From positions 11,355,687 to 11,419,686 of the forward strand of contig CM061919.1 in assembly GCA_031002005.1 (NCBI GenBank): a stretch of DNA of 64,000 nucleotides, in the 5' to 3' direction. The notes under the pieces are model-generated. The model was not told where the DNA came from. It searched no databases and saw only the letters and a list, made by a program, of their open reading frames with translations. Within the stretch, counting starts at the first letter, position 1; the number at the start of each line of letters is the position of its first letter. The translations under genes and the position numbers were made by a program. Origin of the DNA: Vandiemenella viatica. Taxonomy: Eukaryota; Arthropoda; Insecta; Orthoptera; Morabidae. Shown piece by piece: positions 33,050 to 43,984 of this stretch.

Positions 33050-35100
33050 TTAAATGTAGTGATTAGTAATTTACCTAATTCGAAATCTGTGCCTTTTTGT
33101 AATTTTGCCTATTTCCCCCTGCAATTTTGGCTGCTGGTTCACTGACTCCATCAGAACTGCTTCATGATCCCTTGTTACTTGAGACCCTACAACATTATCA
33201 TCAGGCTTTATTAGGAATATATCCAAAATATTTTGTTCTTCTCTACCACTTGTGTAAATACTCATTCCCTTATTAGAGTATTTGCAAATCTCTGTTCCCT
33301 CGTGTTATTAATCTTATTTCCTACCCAGTTTACACCCCTGGTAAAATTAAATCCCCACCAATAACGACCATTCTAATCTCACCTCTGAAATCTGAGTATG
33401 AATTTAATTTCACCACAAGAACCTCATCTTCATCTGCCATTATTCCACTGCGGTAAGCAGCCAACACGCTGATTTTTTCTTTTTTATTATCCCAGAAATC
33501 TACTCATGGTCCTGATCTATGAACACCAGTGAACTGTGGTAGGTTTTTTTAACTAGTATGAAAACTCCTCCACCAATTGCTCCCCTATATCTGCGACACA
33601 CTGTGTGACTATTGGGAAATACCTCACTGTCTAGTACTTCTTCTTTTAACCAACTCTCTATCCCTGTTATTACTTGTGGCTCATGTATTTCAATTAAGTT
33701 TGCAAATTCGATTCCTTTGTTCATTATACTTCTATAGTTCACCAATAATATCCTTATTACTGGCTGTATATTTTTAGCATTTACCTCTTCCATTCCAGTT
33801 CTAATACAGTTTATTATTGTTTCAGCAAGGGAGCATCCATAAATTACGTGAGGTGAAATAGGGGAGGGGGGGGGGGTCCGGCGAAATCTCACCAGATCTC
33901 ACCAAGGGGGAGGGGGGGTCTATGGAAAAAAGTTAAGGTGTGACCTAAAAAGAAAGTTTCCAGGGCGATTTCTAGGGGGGGTTCTCACGGACCAGATCTC
34001 ACCAGAGGGGGGGGGGGGGGTCCGGCCAGATCTCACGAAATCTCACCAGGGGGGAGGGGGGGGTCCAAAAATCCGGTAAAACACCTCACGTAATTTATGG
34101 ATGCCCCCCAACTTCATCTGTTTCTTTAACATCTGTGATTTTTCCCAATGTGGATCTACAATTAGTATCACTTTGATCATCTATCTCCATCCCTTCTCCA
34201 GCAGCCCCTAACCTAAAAAAGGCACAGTCCTGACCCCATAATCACTGGAAATGGGATCCCTTACTACTTTAGCTAACAACTCAGAAAGTACCCCCTTGCC
34301 CCTCCCATTGAGGTGTAGGCCATGCATAGTGAAACCCCACCTTCCAATGGTATTCACAGGTAAAACCCCAAAAATAGAGCTAATGCCTTTCACAAGTAGC
34401 ACTTCCGTTTCCACATTTACTCGCCTCACAGCATAGTTCAATTGTGGCCAGTCATGGTGACTTAGGACCTGCACGAGTTCCACCCCGGCATGCTGCGCCT
34501 CCTTCACCACCTTCACCACCTTCCTCAAGTCACACTATACTATAACTCACATTTATATTAATACTATTCCCCTCACCTCCCACTATCACTACTCTATCGT
34601 CTTTAGTGAAACGCCTACAAAGTGAACCTATATCGTCTATTACCTGACCTAATGTTGCACTAGGTTTGAAAAAACTTGAGACCTGATAACCTGTGCCTAA
34701 CTGATCCTACAGACGAGGGCCTACACCTTTCCCATGGCTATTACCTAGCAGCAGAGCCCTTTTTTCCTATTATTGCCGTCCACGAGCTTATTCCTAAAGG
34801 CCTGCTGCATCTTACCTACTCCTACATAAGGCTCTTCTCCTCCTGAATCTGGCAACAGGTCAAACCTATTTTTCCCCACAATTTTAGAAGTATCTGGATT
34901 TTTCATCCTACTAAGCATATTTCTCCTACAACCTGTTACCAGCTCCCACCCATCATTCTCAACTTCCTCCAACCCATTATCTCCACTTTCTGTCTCTATA
35001 ACATGAGCCTCCACAGGCTGAGCCTCCATATGTTGAGCTTCTGCAGGCTGAGCCTCCATAGGCCGTGGTTCCTGGAGAGCCTTCACAGTTATTGTAGAGA
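33050..35100 (-). pseudogene. CR1-A LINE ORF1 (SGNH-like) and endonuclease region
   Basis: From high to low coordinates on the minus strand. 35086-34745 encodes a repetitive MEAQPAEAQHMEAQPVEAH segment, then GWELVTGCRRN and KNRFDLLPDSGGE with VGVGKMQQAFRNKL. The region 34660-34208 has LGQVIDDIGSLCRR, DDRVVIVGGEGNSI, GVELVQVLSHHDWPQLN and TMHGLHLNGRGKGVL. The HGLHLN..GK block near the end resembles block V of SGNH hydrolases, an esterase fold known from ORF1 of some CR1 elements. After the MITE 33829-34109, 33790-33500 encodes the endonuclease start (PVIRILLVNYRSIMNKGIEF, VITGIESWLKEEV, GGGVFILVKK). Down to 33071 is decayed endonuclease. Stops and frameshifts are present. Confidence 0.75.
33829..34109. 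mobile_element. MITE with 27-bp TIRs and G-rich interior
   Basis: Left end GGGAGCATCCATAAATTACG plus TGAGGTG. The right end is its inverted counterpart (CACCTCACGTAATTTATGGA followed by TGCCCCCC). The interior has four long G runs and repeated CAGATCTCACCAG blocks, and no coding capacity. It separates ORF1 from the endonuclease of a CR1-A LINE. The target duplication is unclear, so the superfamily is not assigned. CATCCATAAATTACGT termini are widespread in arthropod genomes (from memory). Confidence 0.85.
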
Positions 35101-35189
35101 TCCTGGTATCTTTTCATCTCCAATGTACTTCACCCCTACTTCATGCCATTTACCATCTCCCACCATGTGGAGGGGTGTTGGACTTTAAA

Positions 35190-35720
35190 GAAACCATTAT
35201 TATCCTTTTTTAAATTTATTTACCACCTTTTTATGGTTCGCCCTGTCAAATGCCTTGGGATGTCTGATGTCATATTATCAGCATGGCCTCCTTTGTCCAT
35301 TTCATCTGAATTATCTTGCATATAACTCTCTAATTGAGATTTATAAGAATGTATCTCTTAAACCCATGTTACTGATTTAAAAACTACTTCATTTTCTCAT
35401 AGACATTTCTAATATTTTTGTATTCTAGGTTCCTATCAACTTACTTATCACTGAGGTCAAACTAAGCAATCATATTTGTCTCCCCTCCTTTATAAGATGG
35501 TGCTTGTATGGCAATTTTCGAGTCCTCTGTTAAGCAGCAAGTTACCAGACTCAATCTAATTTTTTAAAGAAATTATATGCTAGATTATCCGCTATCTATA
35601 ATACGTTTCTAGTAATTTACCCAATAACAACCTTATTTTTGTCCTATTTGATTTCCTGATATTTTCCAAGTCTTCTTGCTTCTACGTATGTGTAGAAACT
35701 TGTACTTTTATTTTTACCAT
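35190..35720 (-). pseudogene. CR1-A LINE RT N-terminal fragment
   Basis: The minus strand at about 35340-35220 corresponds to the YMQDNSDEMDKGGHADNMTS-like and KAFDRANHKKVVNK region, with frameshifts. The part around 35480-35420 matches the RPISLTSV block. It is a short decayed piece in the same orientation as 33050-35100 and may have been part of that element before rearrangement. Confidence 0.5.
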
Positions 35721-35929
35721 TTCATCCATGAATAACAGTAATAATGGTATGATTAAACTATTTACTTCATACCTCTTTCTCCATCCTTATCCATGAATGT
35801 CTTTTCACCTCAGTTTTCTGACATAACTATGGAAATTTATGCTTACGTCATTCAATTTGCTCTCTCCAGTCATGATATTGTTTATAGTATATGTAGTTTA
35901 AGGTAAATGAGGAAATAGAGAGGCTCTGT

Positions 35930-36620
35930 CACTTATTTCAGATGACAGTGGGGAAGCATAAAACAGCAAAAATACCTTAAATGTAAATATCCTTGTATAA
36001 TATTAGGCAGTAAACACAATTTGGCAGGACACATTGGGTGTATGGTAGACAGAGGTTTCAGAAGCCTACAATTTTTCGGAGAGAGTGGTGAGGGTACATA
36101 CCAAAAAAAAAAAAAAAAAAAAAACCAGTGATAGTGTGTGCTGATGTAGTATGAGACCTGCACTATGAGTATCAAATACAGGAGTTGGAGGAGGTGTAAA
36201 AGATGGCAGCTATATTTGTTTGTGCAAATTTTTGCAGAACAAAATCAGTAACTCATATGATAAAAGAATTGAGTTGCAGGTCATTCAGTGACAGGAGGTG
36301 GGTGAGGGTTATGGGAGTGTATAAGACATAAATTGGCAATGGAGCTTGGATAGTTAATAGCAGAAGAATTGTGAGAAGTCAGTGATATTGAAGAGAGGGT
36401 CATAGCCATCAGCTAGCACTTGATTTGAGAACCAAGGGCTTGAGAAAATTTACTTTTGTTGGTAGGGAATGGATAAATTACAAAATGAAATGCTAAAAAA
36501 TTTGCCAGAAACATTGAAACAATTGATAGTAGCAGATGGGTGGTGCATTTGCACTCAAAGAATTAAAGATTAAAAACAAAATAATGAAATATATAAATTG
36601 GAAAGTAAGTGTGTAGGGAA
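35930..36620 (+). pseudogene. CR1-A LINE RT C-terminus, decayed
   Basis: Plus strand: LKCKYPCIILGSKHNLAGHI (about 35980, matching the LKCKYLGI..KLNWAGHI block), an A-run at 36101-36123, YQIQELEEV (36172), FCRTKSVTHMIKELSC (36230) and HQLALDLRTKGLRKFTF (36410). The 3' end is AT-rich. It belongs to the same family and orientation as the copy at 38930-40230. Confidence 0.65.
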
Positions 36621-37153
36621 ATTGCCTCATTGTATGTTCCATCATAATTAAATTATTATTTTTATTAATGTTGTTATTCAATGCACAGCTTAAACAATGG
36701 AAATTATGTGCAGCAATATTTTGACGAATGTGCACAAATTCTCTTTACCTGCAATCATTGTACAATTATTTTGACTGCATAAATTGATGATGGTCAGGAA
36801 ATTGAAAAGAATACACATTGCAGTATATATTAACTGAAACTCCTTTATTTTCATATTTAGTTCTACCACTCACTGAAAAAATGTGCTCAATGTGCACACC
36901 AGTGAGTGATGACAAGAAGGAAAAAATATTGCAATACTGGGAGGCCTATATACTTCAAATTGTTTTGACAATATTACAAGAATATGTCAATACACAAAAT
37001 TTCACTAAACAAGTTATTAAGTATAAAAACAAAGAGGCAAATGTAGAAATGTTTAGGTAGTGTTTTTACAACCTTATACAAATCTTGATTTCTCATATAT
37101 TGTTCAAGAAAAGCATAAAGTCATTAAACATCATATTAAACTTTGTTACTTAC

Positions 37154-37424
37154 TGCTTCAGTGTCATATCTTGATGCAGAAACACCAAGTAAGAAGCTTT
37201 CAGCTAGAGTGAAGAGAAGCAGAAAAATGAAATTCATTGGTGTCTTCCGCCTAACTTCTATGCAACATGACATTGATATCAGAGTCACAAGAAGAATTGC
37301 AAATGCAATCCAAAACATTTCTGGATGTGACTGAACATACTGTTTTGTTGGATTGTGGTAAAGAAAAAGGGCTATTACTCCAGTTGTCACTGCAAGTTGG
37401 CACATTAAAATGCAGTACACCTTC
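37154..37424 (-). CDS. Lifeguard/TMBIM protein, internal exon
   Basis: An exon of 271 bp encoding about 90 residues of the same BAX-inhibitor-1-superfamily protein as 18028-18387. It opens with the last base of a split Arg codon, then KVYCILMCQLAVTTGVIAL. It continues with HNPTKQYVQSHPEMFWIAF, the hydrophobic AILLVTLISMSCC, EVRRKTPMNFIFLLLFTLAE and SFLLGVSASRYDTEA. These correspond to the first three transmembrane helices of the family. The minus-strand acceptor is CTTTTGTGTAG (ending 37425) and the donor GTAAGT begins at 37153, both strong consensus sites. Upstream exons (cytosolic Pro/Gly-rich N-terminus) are not visible and probably lie beyond the repeats or outside the window. Confidence 0.95.
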
Positions 37425-38432
37425 CTACACAAAAGGAAAATGAACATTATAAAAATTTAGTAAAAGTACCTCAGTAGTAATTAAATAGAACAGCTATAGT
37501 TCAAATGAATCAAAAAAAATAAAGAGAGAGTAAACCCAAAACTTACCAAAGCTGGAGGCTGTATGTAACAAAACTCACCAAAGGTCACCTTCATGATGCA
37601 TGTGTTATTTAACACTCACATTATTAAAGAGTAACCAAAAATATTTTGTATTTGTATTCATCTTCTATTTTGTCAATGTAGTCCTCCTGCTTTTAAGTAT
37701 GTTCTGTAGATTTACTTTCTCGAGTATGGACAGAAATCAAAAAGAAAAATCACATGGTTCAGACAATATGTTATTCAAAATTACAGCAAATGAGTAGAAT
37801 CTTATGATTTGTACTTTCGCATCAACTTTGACTGAAATTTTATCACATTAAAATGCACTAGGTTGCTATATTATAGCGAAATTACACCAGTCAAATAAAA
37901 TATGACCATCAATTATAAACCTTGATTACATTACACTAGAAATGAGAGTTACAATTTATGATGTAGATATGGTCATCATCATCTTCATCCATCTCCAATT
38001 TCCTGGATGCAGTGTTCTCCTGTAGGGTCAGTGTCACGAGATCATGTGCCAGCCTCTCAGATCTTTTTCTAGCAATTTCCTTGCTATTCTGATTTGACCC
38101 ATCCACTTGAAATGTCCCAGCCATCACAATCTTGCTTGACAATTTTTTTGTGAAGGGTTTCATTGACTGGGATCTCTTTACGGATCACTCATATAAATTC
38201 AATATAGGCTAATTTTTGAACAAATGTTTTGTGAATGAAAAAAGGAATAAAGTTTTGTCATATTTATAAATTACAGAAATAAAGAGGTGGAGAAACTGCA
38301 GATTTTTGAAAAATAATCGTGTTGTAAAGACAAATACATAACTTATATGTACTTTAGATTTTCCGGGACTACATCATAATTGTCACTAAAATTAAGTTTA
38401 TGTAGCATACCAGGCTGAACAGGAACATGATA
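37425..38432. other. No gene recognised; one unassigned minus-strand frame
   Basis: About 1 kb between the Lifeguard exon and the hAT composite. A minus-strand frame at 38163-37936 encodes 75 residues, including KKLSSKIVMAGTFQVDGSNQ and an acidic MDEDDDDH tail. I do not recognise it; it could be decayed LINE endonuclease (MAGTFQVD recalls GDFNVD). It has no clear splice sites tying it to the Lifeguard gene. Confidence 0.4.
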
Positions 38433-38929
38433 GAGTGGTGTACCTATGGGGGGGGGGGGGGAGGGGGCAGGTAGGACACGTGCCTTGGGCACCAATGAAA
38501 GTAGGGTGCAAGATTTCACATTATTAAACTTAAAAATCAAAATAAACCAACAACATAATTCATATTCAAATATTCCCTCACATGGCTGGTGAGCTTTCGT
38601 GAACAAGTGAGAGGAAATACATAAACAGAGAACCAAATAAGTTTTCAGTGATTGGAACATGATTGGAAGGTATCCTTGGTATGCTTGGTGTCTGAAGTGT
38701 CCTTGAATAGGCCAATAGTAGTGGCTCCTACCCCATACCTATGCTGTCAAGTTTTGTTCTAGGAATATAAGACAAGCCATCCATTGGTTAATTGCTGATA
38801 AGAGTAGCGTACCGCAGTTGTGTATTTTATTTGCATTGCATGTGTCATGAGCAATTGTCATGTTACTCGATATAATAAGTTAAATCACCATTGATGACAG
38901 CGCTTTAAAGATTTATATGCAACCACATC

Positions 38930-40212
38930 AGAAATATATGTGAGGGACGTAAGTGGTTTTCAAGCAGGCAACATGGGTTCAGGCAAGGATATTCATGTGA
39001 ATCTCAGTTGGTGGGATATATGCAAGATATTTCAGATGAAATGGACAAGGGAGGACAAATTGATAGTGTAGCACTAGATCTGTTAAAGGCGTTTGACAGA
39101 GTAAGCCATAAAATGGTAGTAAATAAGGTAAAAACCATTGGAGTGGATGAGAAAGTGATTTGCTGGGTAGAAGAATTTTTAAAAGGTATAAAACTGAAAG
39201 TTAAGGTAGGAAACGTAGTATCAAAAGAAGTAGAAGTAAAAATGGGTGTGCCACAGGGTAGCATATTGGGACCATTGCTATTCATTATTCTAATAAATAA
39301 TTGTGTTGATTGTTTACTATGTGAAATTATATTGTTTGCAGATGACATAATGCTGTATAAAAGAATCAAAACGATAGAAGATTGTAAATAGTTGCAGGGT
39401 GATCTGAACAGGATATCTAGTTGGGTTGGTAAACATGGGATGAAGATAAATGCAAAGAAGAGTCAGCTTATTAGATACACAAATAAAAAACAAAAGGTTA
39501 ATTATGAATATAAGGTGGGGAAAGAATTGCTTGCTGAAGACTTGAAATGTAAATATCTTGGCATTACTTTTGATAACAAGCTTAACTGGGCTGGACACAT
39601 TGGACAGGTGGTAGGAAAAGTTTTCAAAGTTCTGCACATGTTGGAGAGAGTGATGAGGGGATGTACGGGAGAAGTAAAGGAACTGGGTTACAAAACTTTG
39701 GTAAGACCATTGCTCGAATATGGTAATGTAGTATGGGACCCTCATTTTACGTATCAAATACAGTAGTTGGAGAGGGTGCTGCTAGATTTGTTTCTGGAAA
39801 TTATCGCAGAATGCAATCAGTGACGGATATGATAAAGGAGCTGAAATGGGATTCATTGCAAGACAGGAGGAGGTTGAGGAGGGTCATGGGAGTGTACAGG
39901 GCATATACTGGCGATGAGGCATGGAAAGATATTGCAATAGGTATGAAAATTAGTGCATGGAAGGGAAAAGATGACCATGACTACAAGCTGGCACTCGATT
40001 TCAGGCACAAGGGTGTAGGAAGATTCTCTTTTTTAGGTAAGGGTGTCAGGGATTGGAATGAGTTACCAACAGAAATGATGAATAATTTACCGAAAACTTT
40101 AAAAGAATTTAAAGATAAAAATTTGTTGAGGACAAATGTAGGTTGGTGCAGGATAGGGGGAAGATGGGTGTGTAGGGAAATTGCCACCGGAGCCTGTGCT
40201 ACATTGCAAAAT

Positions 40213-40230
<18 letters not shown>
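38930..40230 (+). pseudogene. CR1-A LINE, RT to 3' end, best-preserved copy
   Basis: 5'-truncated just before the priming motif QHGFRQGYSCESQLVGYMQD. The frame 39008-39391 encodes SVALDLLKAFDRVSHKMVVN, VPQGSILGPLLFIILINNC and the catalytic FADDIM. A stop at 39389 follows. Then 39392-39766 encodes ISSWVGKHGMKINAKKSQL, KCKYLGITFDNKLNWAGHI, GYKTLVRPLLEYG and VWDPHFTYQIQ. After a frameshift come SGNYRRMQSVTDMIKELKW, YKLALDFRHKGVGRFSF and GVRDWNELPTEMMNNLPK, with a stop near 40140. It ends in an A/T-rich tail and a (TA)n run at 40219-40244. The catalytic box is intact, but the stop and frameshift disable it. Confidence 0.88.
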
Positions 40231-40252
<22 letters not shown>

Positions 40253-40290
40253 ATATGATAACAATTAAAAAAAGACGCTAAGTAGCGGAA

Positions 40291-40948
40291 AGGAATCAAA
40301 TTAGGATAGGGAAATGAGCCCCCAACTACCTTTAGATGATGGATGTGGGGCGCGAACACACAGAAAAGACACAAACACAAATAATAAAGTAATTTTCGGG
40401 AAAAAACCCTTCTTCAACAAGAGAACATTATGAGAGGTGGGTGCACCCGGAGACTGCCTCACGGAAAGACCGCCGGTCGACAAAATGGTGGGGGTAAATT
40501 CAAACATTGGAAAAGTAGAGGGGCAGTGAATCAGAGCTCATACCCGAGCAAAAATTAATATATTATTATTATTAATATATTATTATTATTATATATATAT
40601 TTTTTATTTGTATAATATTTTAATTTTTTCAATATATATTATATTTTGATCTTCCTACCAACCAGAAATTAGTTTGGATATTAATTTTTGCTCGGGTATG
40701 AGCTCTGATTCACTGCCCCTCTACTTTTCCAATGTTTGAATTTACCCCCAACATTTTGTCGACCGGCGGTCTTTCCGTGAGGCAGTCTCCGGGTGCACCC
40801 ACCTCTCATAATGTTCTCTTGTTGAAGAAGGGTTTTTTCCCGAAAATTACTTTATTATTTGTGTTTGTGTCTTTTCTGTGTGTTCGCGCCCCACATCCAT
40901 CATCTAAAGGTAAGTGGTGGCTCATTTCCCTATCCTAATTTGATTCCT
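40291..40948. repeat. Fold-back element, 271-bp arms
   Basis: The left arm 40291-40561 and right arm 40678-40948 are inverted copies, nearly identical: the two mirrored open frames differ at only 4 of 68 residues. They are separated by a 116-bp AT-rich loop. The arms run from AGGAATCAAATTAGGATAGG at the outer end to GCAAAAATTAATAT at the loop. Each arm contains TTGAAGAAGGG-(T)6-CCCGAAAA (40393-40417 minus; 40822-40846 plus). The mirrored reading frames are not considered genes. No target duplication is evident. Confidence 0.92.
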
Positions 40949-41278
40949 ATATATATATACATATATTTTACTTTTTATGGAATGTACCAACATAAACTAA
41001 TTCACTGAAATTTTATTTCTACAGAAGGTAACATGTATGATATAAACATTCATAAGTGACATGATCTCAAATAGAACTGCATTTATTTACAGTGAAATTC
41101 ATTTTAATACCATAATAACTAATTACATAAGTACATGACACGTGAAAATCTAAACATTATTAGTAGGTACTGTATAGAACATTTTATATGGCTTACTGAC
41201 TGATGTAGGTACCTGTGCAGAGGTGCATTCAGAGGCTTTGAATGTGGTTGTTTAGTATTTTTAAGATGCTTGTATTAG

Positions 41279-41318
41279 CTTGACTTGTATGTAAATAGAT
41301 AGTTACATACAAGTCAAG
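41279..41318. repeat. Perfect 16-bp hairpin
   Basis: CTTGACTTGTATGTAA and its exact inverted complement are separated by 8 bases (ATAGATAG). No T-tract or gene lies next to it, so it is not a classical terminator. It lies in the non-coding 5' part of the hAT composite. Confidence 0.8.
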
Positions 41319-41937
41319 TTAGGTAACTATGAGACTAACTTTTAGACAAATCTGACAACTCTGTTTTCACACACATCTAAATATTGTATTAGGCTGAAAA
41401 TGCTGTTTTATGAGTCTGGTGACAATACAGTGTTATGAGATTGGATTTGGAAAACCTTCGAAACCTGATGTGGAATCTAGTGGTTCGCATAAACTATTGG
41501 AGATAGAAAATATTCACTGAAAAAAAAGTTATTAAGAATCCTGGGCAATTGCCAAAAATAAAAAGAGAATAAACATTGGAAAATACAATACATACAGCCC
41601 CAACCCAAGCTTTATGCAGTTTACTGTCATGGTAAGTGGAACACAACACAACCCCTTCTTTTTTATTTAAGAAACAACCTACAATTATTTATTTTTTTCA
41701 GGTTATTTCAAAACCCTCACTCTCTTGCAATAATACCAACTCAATATGAAACAAATATTTCCAAAGAAACATGAGAGTGGATATGAGGGATGGAAAAACT
41801 GTAAATTGTAGAAGGAAGTAGCACAAAAATCCAGTAAGTACTTCAAGAAGTCTGCTACTGGAAGTTCGACATGTTCTAAGGAATTACCTACATCAACAAG
41901 TACAATAAAATACAAGGTATCCAACACTGATTTAGCA

Positions 41938-42127
41938 CAAGACACCAAGCGTGGGAGGGTACTGGTTCAAATCCCCTTCTGAGCACCCAGATTTGGTTTC
42001 ACCATATCGCTTCATACAAATTGCGGAATGCTTGCTTCAAAAGGCCATGGCTAAATTCCTTGTCCCCAGTCCCATCGTGCCTCTAATGACCTCAAGGTTG
42101 ATGAGGAGTAAAACAGTAAATAAAAGA
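41938..42127 (+). mobile_element. SINE family S2
   Basis: B box GGTTCAAATCCCC at 41964-41976, then CACCCAGATTTGG, AATTGCGGAATGCTTGCTTC, CCTTGTCCCCAGTCCC and CCTCTAATGACCTCAAGG, with a short A-rich tail. It is the same family as 19055-19285 and lies inside the hAT transposase pseudogene. Confidence 0.78.
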
Positions 42128-43460
42128 ACACAAAACGAGGAGGATATAAGTTTAGATAATTCTGAGTGTGACGAGATTAAGAGCAGTGAGGCTGCCAGTT
42201 CTAAGGCTAATGAAGAAAACATTATTAATTTAGTAGGAGAAAAAGTAGGGATGATATGGTGGATGATGTAGAAAACCCAAATAATGTCATAACAGAAAAA
42301 AATCATGAAATTGGACTTCTATACTTTGATAGGATAACTGGGAAATCAGTTCTGACAGATGGTTTGAAAACAGAATTAATTACAATGGGTTCAAAATATA
42401 TACAAAATACTGAGGGTCCTTTCCAACCTACATACAACCTTTGTATGAAAATAGTTGTTTAAGAAGACACTAGGAAATCATGATGGAAAAGTGACTTGCT
42501 CATGGCTTGTCTAATCACTGCCCAAAAAAAATCTGCTTTTTGCATCTGTTGCCTTATCTTTTCACAATTAGATAATCTATCTTCAGTAGAGCAAGATGAT
42601 GAATTTGCCCACTGGAAGGCACATGAATGGCTCACTGCACATGAAAATGTGAAGAATCATCGTGAATGGAAAGAAATGGAAATCAATTTTGCAGCAAATA
42701 GAGGGATTATTGAGACTGAACTTCAGACCTAAATCGATGCAGAAAAATAAAAGTGTTGTAATGTAATCTTTCACTGCATCAAATTTCTTGCCAATCAAAA
42801 TCTTGCATTATGAGGTCACAGAGAGTCACTTAGTACATGCAATAGATCTGATTCTGACAAAGTTGGTAATTCCCTTGGATTAAAAAACAACATGAAATTT
42901 TTATGGTGCTGCCTTCTATATAAAAGCCTTCCCAGACCATTTTACTAATGAAAGAAAAAGGTTGGTTAATGATGCACTCGAGAAAGGTTTCAGTCTTTGC
43001 CAAGAAGGAGATAGTGATTGAAAGACATTAAAGATGAAAAATATGTATGGCTGGATAGAATGCGAAGGATGCTGGGTTGAGTACTAAGAAAGAATTAGAA
43101 TGAGTTATGAAGGATTGTATTGTGTGTGAAATGAGGAAAAGCTTCAGTAGTCTGCATGAAACCAAACCCAGATTTGGATTTCTCCAACATATTAAAAAAC
43201 TGTGTTATGGTAGTGATGACTGACCATTTAAAAAATACGTCTAAAGAATTTTGAGATGTCAATGACTGTGATGCTAACAAAGAACAGTTATATGAAGAAA
43301 TATTTAATGTTCAAATGCTAGTATTCACAAGAAAAACATAAACATAAAAAGATCTGAAGAGCTTCTTGAATTAATTGTTCAGTATGGATATGAGTGAGTC
43401 TTTCAGAATATACGCATTTCAATTCAGATTATGCTTACGATTGCAACAACCATAGCAAGT

Positions 43461-43984
43461 GACATAAATTCTTCACAGGTTTGCCGCCGGATGATATTTT
43501 CAAAGGACAAGCTTTCGGCGGCTTACATTGCCGCCATCATTGGGTCCATTGTACTTAAGAGAACAACAAAAACTGAACTGGATGGCAGAACAGCAGCGGG
43601 ACAGGATTGTATCGTCTTCTGATTGGCTGACTACAATGCTCGTCTCCATTCTGTGTCTGTAATTGGTTGGCTCTGGAACCAGCTGCATATAGGGTCAGAT
43701 GGATCTGCCAGCACCGTGAGCGCCATCCTACTATTCATCAGCTAAAGCCGTAGTTGTTATAGAATGGAAAGAAGATGGTAGTTAGCCAATCAGAAGACGA
43801 TATGATCCTGGTCTGCTACTGTTCCGTCATCCACTTCAGTTCTTGTTGTTCTCTTAAGTACAATGGACCCGATGATGGCAGCAGTGCAAGTCGCCGAAAG
43901 CTTGTCCTTTGAAAATATCATCTGGCGGCAAACTTGTGAAGAATTTGTGTCAAACATACTCCGGGAAAGCCTTGTTTCTCATAT
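43461..43984. repeat. Fold-back element in hAT transposase, 14-bp TSD
   Basis: The left part (from GACATAAATTCTTCACAGG) and right part (ending TTGTGAAGAATTTGTGTC) are inverted copies over about 165 bp, with a non-repeated centre of about 140 bp. The flanking CAACCATAGCAAGT occurs at 43447-43460 and 43985-43998. Both copies encode the same IAS residues of the hAT C-terminus, so this is a true target duplication. Each arm carries a TGATG-stem-CGAAAGC core (43511-43542 minus; 43869-43901 plus) with stem GCGGC/GCCGC in the left arm. A 14-bp duplication fits target-primed insertion better than a cut-and-paste element. Confidence 0.85.

Larger units (their letters stand above)
18388..37153 (-). other. 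Lifeguard intron, about 18.8 kb, filled with repeats
   Basis: Bounded by a consensus GTAAGT donor (37153-37148, minus strand) and a CAG acceptor (18390-18388). Joining the exons gives the uninterrupted family sequence SRYDTEA|VLMAAGVTV. The intron contains SINEs, an internally deleted hAT element, tandem array 2, several LINE pieces on both strands and a young complete Ty3/gypsy insertion on the opposite strand. Confidence 0.9.

Noticed and set aside
37936..38163. Upstream exon of the Lifeguard gene
   Set aside because: The residues do not resemble the family N-terminus and no donor site in the right phase for the split Arg codon at 37424 is evident.
40219..40244. Functional TATA promoter
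   Set aside because: A (TA)n run at the 3' tail of a LINE; typical tail-derived microsatellite.
40301..40938. Two 68-residue proteins
   Set aside because: They are the same sequence read from the two arms of an inverted repeat, without homologues I recognise; repeat by-products.
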